From the NCBI RefSeq assembly GCF_018860565.1, contig NZ_JAHKPS010000022.1:609195-673194 (forward strand): DNA of 64,000 bases, read 5' to 3'. Made by a program: the position numbers and the translations under genes. The notes under the pieces are model-generated. The model did no database searches. It saw only the letters and a program-made list of their open reading frames with translations, and had not been told where the DNA came from. Below, piece by piece: positions 46,836 to 54,181 of this stretch; the first letter of the stretch is position 1, and every line of letters starts with the position of its first letter. This stretch comes from Winogradskyella psychrotolerans. Its GTDB lineage: Bacteria; Bacteroidota; Bacteroidia; Flavobacteriales; Flavobacteriaceae.

Positions 46836-47765
46836 ATGAAGGGACCACTATTTTATTCTAAAATTCTTTTATTCGGTGAGTACGGAATTATTAAAGATTC
46901 TAAAGGCTTATCTATTCCATATAATTTTTATAATGGAGCATTAAAAGCAGAAAATAATTCTACACCAGAAGCTATAAGCTCAAATGAGAGTTTAAAGCGT
47001 TTCGCATTGTATTTAAAGGAGTTAGATAAAGATTTAGTGACTTTTGATATTGATACATTACAAGATGATGTTGAGGCAGGAATGTACTTTGATTCTTCCA
47101 TTCCACAAGGATATGGCGTAGGGAGTAGTGGAGCGTTAGTAGCTGCGATTTACGATAAATATGCCAATGATAAAATTACTGTTTTAGAGAATTTAACACG
47201 AGAAAAACTGCTAAAGTTAAAAGCTGTTTTTTCTGAAATGGAATCATTTTTTCATGGTAAGTCTTCAGGATTAGATCCTTTAAACAGTTATTTGAGTCTT
47301 CCAATTTTAATAAATTCTAAAGATAATATAGAAGCTACCGGAATTCCGTCTCAAAAGACTGAAGGAAAAGGAGCGGTATTTTTAATAGATAGTGGTATTG
47401 TTGGTGAAACAGCACCTATGGTTAGTATTTTTATGGAAAATATGAAAAATGAAGGTTTCCGTAGTATGCTAAAAGACCAATTTATCAAGCATACTGATGC
47501 TTGTGTTGATGATTTCTTAAAAGGCGATATAAAATCGTTATTTAAAAATACAAAGCAATTATCTAAGGTTGTATTAAACAACTTTAAACCTATGATCCCT
47601 TCTCAATTTCATGAGCTTTGGAAAAAAGGTATTGAAACTAACGATTACTACTTAAAATTATGTGGTTCTGGTGGTGGAGGCTATATTCTTGGATTTACTG
47701 AAAATATAGATAGAGCCCAAGAAGCTTTAAAAGGCCAAAAGTTAGAGGTAGTCTATAATTTTTAA
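46836..47765 (+). CDS. Mevalonate kinase-like GHMP kinase
   Basis: 309 residues from the ATG at 46836; the TTG nine bases earlier would add three residues. FYSKILLFGEYGII at the N-terminus, the ATP loop PQGYGVGSSGALVAAIY and the late CGSGGGGYILGF are GHMP kinase motifs. It should phosphorylate mevalonate, or phosphomevalonate, for isoprenoid synthesis. A TATATTTG element is seen 22 bp upstream of the ATG (46806-46813). Confidence 0.87.
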   Translation: MKGPLFYSKILLFGEYGIIKDSKGLSIPYNFYNGALKAENNSTPEAISSNESLKRFALYLKELDKDLVTFDIDTLQDDVEAGMYFDSSIPQGYGVGSSGALVAAIYDKYANDKITVLENLTREKLLKLKAVFSEMESFFHGKSSGLDPLNSYLSLPILINSKDNIEATGIPSQKTEGKGAVFLIDSGIVGETAPMVSIFMENMKNEGFRSMLKDQFIKHTDACVDDFLKGDIKSLFKNTKQLSKVVLNNFKPMIPSQFHELWKKGIETNDYYLKLCGSGGGGYILGFTENIDRAQEALKGQKLEVVYNF

Positions 47766-47820
47766 GTCCAAATGTTGCCACAACACTGAGCACAGTCTAA
47801 GTGTTTTCTAAAAATCAGTC

Positions 47821-48723
47821 ATGTTATCAAGACGACAGAAACACATTCTTCTCAAATTTTTTAGCCTATTTTCAGTAGTTAGGGGATACAATATTTTAGT
47901 TGTTGTAATTGCTCAGTATTTAGCTTCAGTTTATATTTTTGCTCACGATAAGCCCTTAAAGTCGGTTCTATTAAGTCTTAACCTTTTAATGCTAGTGCTA
48001 GCTTCTTCTGCTACCATTGCAGCAGGTTATATTATTAATAATTTCTATGATTCTGAAAAAGATTTAATAAACAAACCCAGAAAAACCATGTTAGATCGTT
48101 TGGTGAGTCAAAACACCAAACTGTCCTTTTATTTTGTACTTAATTTTATTGCCGTTGTTTTTGCTAGTTATGTGTCGTTTAAAGCCGTAATATTTTTTGC
48201 AGCATATATTTTTGCTATTTGGCTGTATTCGCACCGTTTAAAAAAGCAACCAATAATAGGTAATATTGTATCAGCAATTTTAACAGTAACTCCATTTTTT
48301 GCTGTATTTATTTATTATCAAAATTTTGAAAAAGTTGTTTTTGCCCATGCTATATTCTTGTTTTTATTAATCTCAATGCGAGAACTTACTAAGGATTTAG
48401 AAAACATTAAAGGAGATTTAGCACTTAATTATAGAACGGTACCTGTTGTTTATGGAGAAAAAGTATCTAAGGTTATGCTTACCGTAGTCGCGATTTTAAC
48501 TATAATTTCAGCAGCCATTCTTGTCTTATTTTTTAAGATTGGGTATATGTATTATTTCTTTTATCTCAGTATTGTGTTGCTCTTCATCTTTTTACTCATT
48601 CTGTGGAAATCTGAAAATAAAGCCCATTATCTTATTCTTCACAACATGCTTAAGTTTATTATTGTTGCTGGTGTGTTTTCTATTTTATTGATTGATGTAT
48701 CTATTGTTCTAAATAGGATATAA
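47821..48723 (+). CDS. UbiA-family prenyltransferase (geranylgeranylglycerol-phosphate type)
   Basis: A 300-residue integral membrane protein with about eight or nine helices. The two Asp-rich motifs that bind magnesium and prenyl diphosphate are NNFYDSEKD (about 76-84) and ELTKDLENIKGD (about 187-198). This group joins a prenyl chain to an acceptor, which can be glycerol-phosphate, a quinone precursor or another. It is 55 bp after the kinase, so isoprenoid supply and use are adjacent. The acceptor is not deducible. Confidence 0.87.
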   Translation: MLSRRQKHILLKFFSLFSVVRGYNILVVVIAQYLASVYIFAHDKPLKSVLLSLNLLMLVLASSATIAAGYIINNFYDSEKDLINKPRKTMLDRLVSQNTKLSFYFVLNFIAVVFASYVSFKAVIFFAAYIFAIWLYSHRLKKQPIIGNIVSAILTVTPFFAVFIYYQNFEKVVFAHAIFLFLLISMRELTKDLENIKGDLALNYRTVPVVYGEKVSKVMLTVVAILTIISAAILVLFFKIGYMYYFFYLSIVLLFIFLLILWKSENKAHYLILHNMLKFIIVAGVFSILLIDVSIVLNRI

Positions 48724-48835
48724 ACTTCATTAATAGTGCTTTGTACTTTTATATCAATACCTAGTATTTAAACTACTCTACTATTTAAGTAAAAAATGTG
48801 AACTATTGTTATACCTTTGCAAAAATTTATATACC

Positions 48836-49675
48836 ATGAGCAAACAACAAGATAGCAAAGGAAAAGGAAAGACTTCAGGAAGAGGAAACGCTAATAGCAA
48901 AACAAGAAGTTTTGCTAAAGGAAATGCTCCTTATAAAAAGAAAACGAAGTCTGAAAAACCATCTAATTCAGATGAAATCCGTTTAAATAAATACATTGCT
49001 AATTCAGGCATGTGTTCACGACGTGAAGCAGATGAAAATATAGCCATTGGTTTGGTTTCTGTTAATGGTAAAGTCGTAACCGAAATGGGTTATAAAGTAA
49101 AACGTACTGATGAAGTTAGGTTTGATGGTAGTCGTATTACACCAGAAGCCAAAGCGTATGTATTATTAAATAAACCTAAAGGGTTTGCAACTACAACTGC
49201 AGAAAGCAAAGGTAAAACGGTTATGGATTTGGTAGCCAATGCTACAAATGCAAATATAAAGCCAATTGGCCGTTTGGGCAGAAACTCGTTAGGTCTATTA
49301 TTATTTACAAATGATGATAAGATTGTGCAAAAATTCACCAATTCTAAAAATGGTGTCGCAAGATTATTTCAGGTAGAATTAGATAAGAACCTAAAATATG
49401 AAGATTTAAAAAAGATTCAAGAAGGTTTTAAAGTCGAAGGCAAATTAATTACAGTAGAGGAGATTAGCTATATTCAAGGTGAGTCTAAAACTCAAATAGG
49501 AATCAAAATTAAAAACACGGGAAATACCATTTTACGTACCATATTTGACCATCTCAATTATGATATTGTAAAAATTGATTGTGTAGCTATTGGTCATTTA
49601 ACCAAAAAAGATATTCCTCGCGGTCACTGGAAACACCTAACAGAACAAGAGGTGAACACCTTAAAAATGCTTTAA
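48836..49675 (+). CDS. RsuA/RluB-type pseudouridine synthase lacking the catalytic Asp
   Basis: 279 residues from the ATG at 48836; the TTG at 48806 is less likely because a TACCTTTG promoter element lies between (48812-48819). A basic tail (1-40) is followed by an S4 RNA-binding domain (IRLNKYIANSGMCSRREAD) and the synthase fold. The catalytic motif, normally GRLDxxTxGLLLxTND, reads GRLGRNSLGLLLFTND: the essential Asp is Gly (residue 148, codon GGC at 49277-49279). A second conserved block, normally GxNRxVRRxF, reads NTGNTILRTIF. The frame is intact, so it may be an RNA-binding protein without synthase activity. Confidence 0.85.
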   Translation: MSKQQDSKGKGKTSGRGNANSKTRSFAKGNAPYKKKTKSEKPSNSDEIRLNKYIANSGMCSRREADENIAIGLVSVNGKVVTEMGYKVKRTDEVRFDGSRITPEAKAYVLLNKPKGFATTTAESKGKTVMDLVANATNANIKPIGRLGRNSLGLLLFTNDDKIVQKFTNSKNGVARLFQVELDKNLKYEDLKKIQEGFKVEGKLITVEEISYIQGESKTQIGIKIKNTGNTILRTIFDHLNYDIVKIDCVAIGHLTKKDIPRGHWKHLTEQEVNTLKML

Positions 49676-49775
49676 TTTTTAAACGACATTTTTTTAAATA
49701 ATTGCCGTTTATCGAATAAATAGTACATTTTAACGACTGAGTTATTTTTTTTTCTATATTGCAGCCCCAAATAGA

Positions 49776-50177
49776 ATGAAAAATAACCTACTTATGAAGA
49801 ATGTAAAACTACTTTTAGTGCTTTTACTTATAGTAAATTGTACAACAAACTTACCTAATGAAGTTAATGAAACTTCAGAAATCTTAGCCCCTGAAGCACA
49901 AAATTGTTTTGATGATTTGCCCCAAGTTAGAATAACTAACAATGGAGTGCATGGCTACAATTTTCTTATTTACGATATAGATGATAACTATACCACGCTA
50001 TATTCTGGGAGTATTCCTCTTGGATCAGATAGTGATTGGATTGAATTGTCTAGCGACAATGTTGTAGTTATAGCCTCTAATGAATTTGATTATGGTCAAA
50101 AAGTACAATTAAGCTTAGAGAATTGCGATACTATTGAGGTAGAGATAGATACTAATGATACCTTGACAGTATTATAA
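49776..50177 (+). CDS. Small lipoprotein, function unknown
   Basis: 133 residues with a type II signal (VLLLIVNC; Cys22 from this start). A second ATG at 49794 would give a shorter n-region and is about as likely. The mature part is acidic and beta-rich, without a recognisable domain. It ends before a long terminator-bearing region (50178-50413). Confidence 0.6.
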   Translation: MKNNLLMKNVKLLLVLLLIVNCTTNLPNEVNETSEILAPEAQNCFDDLPQVRITNNGVHGYNFLIYDIDDNYTTLYSGSIPLGSDSDWIELSSDNVVVIASNEFDYGQKVQLSLENCDTIEVEIDTNDTLTVL

Positions 50178-50361
50178 TCAAAATATCATTTTATCAATCC
50201 AAACAATCGTTCGTTTTACTCTAAATAGTAAAAGTTAAAACAATTAAGTGACCTCTCAAATAAAGGTGAAAATTATAAAAACCATGTATTAAAAATTGGT
50301 GTTTTAGGATTAATAATTCGCTTTAAATTGGAGTTAATACTGTATTTGTTTTAAAATTATT

Positions 50362-50413
50362 AAAACCATTATCAACTAGAAGACTCATGTGTTCTAGTTT
50401 AATGGTTTTTTTT
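50362..50413 (+). terminator. Strong two-part terminator hairpin
   Basis: AAAACCATT (50362-50370) with AATGGTTTT, and AACTAGAA (50374-50381) with TTCTAGTT (50392-50399), make a long stem followed by eight T. It lies 185 bp after the lipoprotein stop; the segment 50178-50361 has no gene or other clear signal. Confidence 0.8.
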
Positions 50414-50462
50414 ATTGGTGTAAAAAAAAATAAAAAAAAGTTTTCCATATTAAAAAATAAAT

Positions 50463-50470
50463 TACATTTG
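50463..50470 (+). promoter_or_regulatory. Candidate promoter of the arginine decarboxylase leader
   Basis: TACATTTG fits TAnnTTTG exactly; the -33 position has only TTTT (50441-50444, 18-bp spacer). Transcription would start near 50476 and leave a leader of about 250 nt before the ATG at 50725. Confidence 0.45.
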
Positions 50471-50490
50471 TTCCGCATTTAGCTGAACAA

Positions 50491-50658
50491 TTGAAACGTG
50501 TTTTTACGTTCGGGTTTTTGAAAATTAGGAAGTCATATTCAAAAGCCGCTTATAAGATAAGTAACCGAATTTTAGAGCTAACTTCCGCTTCTACAATTGC
50601 TGCCAGTCAGCATATATATGGTTTTGTTCCTACGACACAAAGCCAAATTCAAGTATGA
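50491..50658 (+). CDS. Possible small leader ORF before arginine decarboxylase
   Basis: Fifty-five codons plus TGA from a TTG at 50491 (LKRVFTFGFLKIRKSYSKAA ... TTQSQIQV), without any Met. It lies 15 nt after the predicted transcript start and 66 bp before the speA ATG. It could be a leader peptide or simply open sequence inside a structured RNA leader. The peptide is basic at its start (Lys/Arg) and is not recognised. Confidence 0.3.
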   Translation: MKRVFTFGFLKIRKSYSKAAYKISNRILELTSASTIAASQHIYGFVPTTQSQIQV

Positions 50659-50724
50659 TATAACGTCAATACAACTTGTACCACGCTTATATTTTATTAA
50701 TCTATACTTGACATTTTTTACAAC

Positions 50725-52137
50725 ATGAACAATAAATACATTGATCTTATCGATCAATCTTTCGATTTTCCTCAGCCAGAATTTAAGCTAGAGGATAAAA
50801 ACTTACAGTTTCACGATATTGATCTTATGAAACTAGTAGAGCAATATGGAGCACCATTAAAATTTACGTATTTGCCACAAATCTCTAATAACATTCAACG
50901 GGCTAAAAAATGGTTTGCTGATGCATTTGAGAAGTACGATTACAAAGGCAAATACAATTACTGCTATTGTACTAAAAGTTCGCATTTTAAGCATGTGTTA
51001 GATGAAGCATTAACTAATGATATTCATATTGAAACCTCTTCTGCTTTCGATATTGATATTATTAAAGCACTTAAAAAAGAAGGTAAAATCACCAATAAAA
51101 CCTACGTATTAAGTAATGGCTTTAAACGCGAACAATACATTACTAATATTGCAGACCTTATAAATGATGGACATAAAAATGCCATTCCTATTATAGATAA
51201 TTATGAAGAAATAGATTTATTATCTCAAGAAATTAAAGGCAAGTTTCAAGTAGGTATTAGAATTGCTTCAGAAGAAGAACCAAAATTTGAATTTTACACC
51301 TCACGTTTAGGTATTGGGTATAAAAATATTGTGCCTTTTTACAAAAATCAAATACAGAAGAATAAAAAGGTAGAGCTTAAGATGCTACACTTTTTTATTA
51401 ATACAGGTATTAGAGATAATGCCTATTACTGGAACGAATTGCACAAATGTTTAAAAGTCTATACAGCTTTAAAGAAAATTTGTCCAACTTTAGATAGTTT
51501 GAATATTGGTGGAGGATTTCCAATTAAAAACTCATTGGCTTTCGATTTTGATTATGCCTATATGGTAGATGAAATTGTAAACCAAATTAAAATTGTTTGC
51601 GAAGAGGAAGAAGTAGCTACACCAAATATTTTTACAGAATTTGGCAGTTTTACAGTTGGAGAAAGTGGAGGAGCGATTTACAAAATCTTATACCAAAAAC
51701 AACAGAACGATCGTGAAAAATGGAACATGATTAATTCTTCTTTTATCACAACACTACCAGATACTTGGGCTATTAACAAACGTTTTGTGATGTTACCAAT
51801 AAACCGCTGGCAAGATAGTTATGAGCGTGTGCTTTTAGGAGGGTTAACTTGTGATAGTGATGATTACTACAATAGCGAGCAACACGTAAATGCTATTTAT
51901 TTGCCAAAATACAATAAAGACAAACCTTTATATATTGGCTTTTTTAATACAGGAGCTTACCAAGAAACCATTGGAGGATTTGGAGGGTTACAACATTGTT
52001 TAATACCTACACCAAAGCATGTTTTAATTCAAAAAGATGCCGACGGTAATTTAAATACTAAGGTATTTGCAGAGCAACAGAAAAGTGAGAACCTACTCGG
52101 TATTTTGGGCTATGAGCCAGAAGAAAAGGTGAAGTAA
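50725..52137 (+). CDS. speA: Arginine decarboxylase, fold III PLP enzyme
   Basis: 470 residues, shorter than the enterobacterial SpeA of about 650, as is usual in flavobacteria. It has an alanine-racemase-like barrel with the PLP Lys in YCYCTKSSHF (Lys84), the glycine-rich phosphate loop SLNIGGGFPIKNS and TEFGSFTVGESGG. The C-terminal beta domain includes GGLTCDSDDYY. It decarboxylates arginine to agmatine, feeding the adjacent agmatinase. Substrate choice comes from this neighbour and the usual annotation of this family; diaminopimelate or ornithine activity is a weaker alternative. Confidence 0.87.
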   Translation: MNNKYIDLIDQSFDFPQPEFKLEDKNLQFHDIDLMKLVEQYGAPLKFTYLPQISNNIQRAKKWFADAFEKYDYKGKYNYCYCTKSSHFKHVLDEALTNDIHIETSSAFDIDIIKALKKEGKITNKTYVLSNGFKREQYITNIADLINDGHKNAIPIIDNYEEIDLLSQEIKGKFQVGIRIASEEEPKFEFYTSRLGIGYKNIVPFYKNQIQKNKKVELKMLHFFINTGIRDNAYYWNELHKCLKVYTALKKICPTLDSLNIGGGFPIKNSLAFDFDYAYMVDEIVNQIKIVCEEEEVATPNIFTEFGSFTVGESGGAIYKILYQKQQNDREKWNMINSSFITTLPDTWAINKRFVMLPINRWQDSYERVLLGGLTCDSDDYYNSEQHVNAIYLPKYNKDKPLYIGFFNTGAYQETIGGFGGLQHCLIPTPKHVLIQKDADGNLNTKVFAEQQKSENLLGILGYEPEEKVK

Positions 52138-52138
52138 C

Positions 52139-52230
52139 TTTTCGAAAATAAAATTTAAAAGAAAAGATAAAGTCCTAGTTTAAATGGTCCCATTGAGCGG
52201 ATTTTAGGGGTGTTTTTTCGAAAATAAAAT
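52139..52230. repeat. 16-bp direct repeats flanking a decayed CCCCTAAA-type repeat
   Basis: TTTTCGAAAATAAAAT occurs at 52139-52154 and again at 52215-52230. Between them is GTCCCATTGAGCGGATTTTAGGGGTGT-like sequence (about 52178-52212), similar to the right arm of the element at 1425-1455. It starts 2 bp after the speA stop codon. Confidence 0.55.
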
Positions 52231-52248
52231 AAGTATAATTTAATAAGA

Positions 52249-52266
52249 TTCCCGTTTTCACGGGAA
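52249..52266 (+). promoter_or_regulatory. Hairpin close to the agmatinase start codon
   Basis: TTCCCG-TTTTCA-CGGGAA, a 6-bp perfect stem ending 6 nt before the ATG at 52273. It covers the place where the ribosome lands. It could also be a half of a dispersed repeat of the type TTCCCG...CGGGAA. Confidence 0.45.
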
Positions 52267-52272
52267 ATAAAC

Positions 52273-53214
52273 ATGAAAACAAAAACTTACGCTGGTATTC
52301 CAGAAGAATTAGCAAAATTAGAAACGGCTAAAATTGTATTAATTCCTGTACCTTATGATGGTACAAGTACATGGCAAAAAGGAGCAGACAAAGGTCCTGA
52401 TGCGTTTTTAGATGCTTCGGCAAACATGGAACTTTACGATATTGAAACCGATTCTGAAGTGTATCAACAAGGTGTGTTTTTAGCAGATGCTGTCACAGAA
52501 AATGATTCTCCAGAAGCTATGGTAGAAGCAGTTCATCAAGCAACAAAACAATACATTAAGAAGAATAAATTTGTTACTGTTTTTGGTGGTGAACATTCTG
52601 TGTCTATCGGAACCATTAGAGCATTTAATGAAATGTTTGATGATTTAACGGTTTTACATATTGATGCACATGCCGATTTACGTGAAAGCTACGAAGGTTC
52701 TACATGTAACCATGCTTGTGCCGTTTATGAAGCGAGTCAAACGACAAACTTAATTCAAGTGGGTATTCGTTCTATGGATATCCTTGAAAAAACGATTATG
52801 GATGATGAGAAAACTTATTTTGCTCATGAAATGGCAGAAGATGATAGTTGGATGGATGCTGCAATCGATCAAATGACAGATAACGTGTTTATTACTTTTG
52901 ATTTAGATGCTTTTGATCCTTCAATTATGCCAAGTACGGGCACACCAGAACCAGGTGGTTTACTATATTATGAAACATTAGAATTCTTAAAACAAGTGTT
53001 TGAAGAAAAGAACGTAGTTGGTTTTGATATTGTAGAGTTATGTCCTAATGAAAAGGAGAAATCTTCAGATTTCTTAGCGGCTAAATTGTATTACAAAATG
53101 TTAAGTTACAAATTTCAAGATCAAAATATAGAAGATGATTTTGAAAGTAATTTTAACAATTCAACTAACGAAGGAAACAAAAAATCTAAATTCAATACAG
53201 AAGATGACTACTAA
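52273..53214 (+). CDS. speB: Agmatinase
   Basis: A 313-residue ureohydrolase. The manganese ligands are in GGEHS (about 105-109), HIDAHADL (129-136) and FDLDAFDPS (about 212-220). It hydrolyses agmatine to putrescine and urea. After the usual end of the family fold (KLYYKMLSYKF) there is a tail of about 30 residues rich in Asn, Asp and Glu, which overlaps the next gene by 11 bp. It directly follows arginine decarboxylase. Confidence 0.92.
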   Translation: MKTKTYAGIPEELAKLETAKIVLIPVPYDGTSTWQKGADKGPDAFLDASANMELYDIETDSEVYQQGVFLADAVTENDSPEAMVEAVHQATKQYIKKNKFVTVFGGEHSVSIGTIRAFNEMFDDLTVLHIDAHADLRESYEGSTCNHACAVYEASQTTNLIQVGIRSMDILEKTIMDDEKTYFAHEMAEDDSWMDAAIDQMTDNVFITFDLDAFDPSIMPSTGTPEPGGLLYYETLEFLKQVFEEKNVVGFDIVELCPNEKEKSSDFLAAKLYYKMLSYKFQDQNIEDDFESNFNNSTNEGNKKSKFNTEDDY

Positions 53215-54181
53215 TAAAGGAGAAATTTCAAAATTTATAGAAAAGTATTACTTACACTTTAACGCAGCAGCTTTAGTTGATGCGGCAAAAGGGTATGAAG
53301 AACAACTCAATTCTGGTGCAAAGATGTTAGTCTCTTTGGCTGGAGCTATGAGTACTGCAGAATTAGGTAAGATTTTTGCTGAAATGATTCGTAAAGATAA
53401 GGTGCAAATTGTGTCTTGTACTGGTGCAAATTTAGAAGAAGATATCATGAATTTAGTAGCACATAGTCATTATAAACGTGTGCCTCATTATAGAGATTTA
53501 ACACCTCAAGACGAATGGGATTTATTAGAAAAAGGGTTAAATCGTGTTACAGATACTTGTATTCCTGAAGAGGAAGCGTTTAGACGTATTCAAGAACATA
53601 TCGTTAAAATATGGAAAGATGCCGAAGCTAAAGGAGAGCGTTACCTGCCGCATGAGTATATGTACAAATTATTGTTATCTGGTGTTTTAGAGGAGCACTA
53701 TGAAATAGATTTAAAAGATTCTTGGATGTATGCAGCAGCAGAAAAAAACCTTCCTATTGTATGTCCAGGTTGGGAAGACAGTACTATGGGGAATATTTTT
53801 GCTAGTTACGTTTTAAAAGGCGAGTTAAAAGCAAGTACCATGAAATCTGGAATAGAGTACATGACATTTTTAGCAGATTGGTATACCGATAACTCTGAAA
53901 ATGGTATTGGATTTTTTCAAATAGGAGGAGGTATTGCAGGAGATTTTCCTATTTGCGTAGTACCTATGTTATATCAAGATATGGAACGTACAGATACACC
54001 ATTTTGGAGTTATTTCTGCCAAATTAGTGATAGTACAACCAGTTATGGATCTTATTCTGGAGCTGTTCCAAATGAAAAAATAACATGGGGAAAATTAGAT
54101 ATTAACACCCCTAAATTTATTATAGAAAGTGATGCGACCATTGTAGCACCATTAATTTTTGCTTATCTTTTAGATATGTAA
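53204..54181 (+). CDS. Deoxyhypusine-synthase-like protein lacking the active-site Lys
   Basis: 325 residues from the ATG at 53204; the frame runs open to 53135 but only inside speB. NAD-site features SLAGAMSTAELG, SCTGANLEED and the late WGKLDINTPKF match the deoxyhypusine synthase family. At the usual Lys of the GGGVVKHH loop this protein has GGGIAGDFP (Gly246), so the covalent intermediate of deoxyhypusine synthase or homospermidine synthase cannot form in that way. Bacteroidota lack the eIF5A substrate. It sits in a polyamine operon and overlaps the next ATG by one base. The reaction is unknown. Confidence 0.85.
   Translation: MTTNKGEISKFIEKYYLHFNAAALVDAAKGYEEQLNSGAKMLVSLAGAMSTAELGKIFAEMIRKDKVQIVSCTGANLEEDIMNLVAHSHYKRVPHYRDLTPQDEWDLLEKGLNRVTDTCIPEEEAFRRIQEHIVKIWKDAEAKGERYLPHEYMYKLLLSGVLEEHYEIDLKDSWMYAAAEKNLPIVCPGWEDSTMGNIFASYVLKGELKASTMKSGIEYMTFLADWYTDNSENGIGFFQIGGGIAGDFPICVVPMLYQDMERTDTPFWSYFCQISDSTTSYGSYSGAVPNEKITWGKLDINTPKFIIESDATIVAPLIFAYLLDM

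Noticed and set aside
50476-50724. tmRNA or a known riboswitch in the arginine decarboxylase leader
   Set aside because: No tRNA-like ends, no CCA, and no riboswitch core that I recognise; kept only as an uncharacterised leader.
53135-53203. Earlier start of the deoxyhypusine-synthase-like gene
   Set aside because: The extra 23 residues lie wholly in the agmatinase gene in another frame and do not resemble the family; the ATG at 53204 is the natural start.
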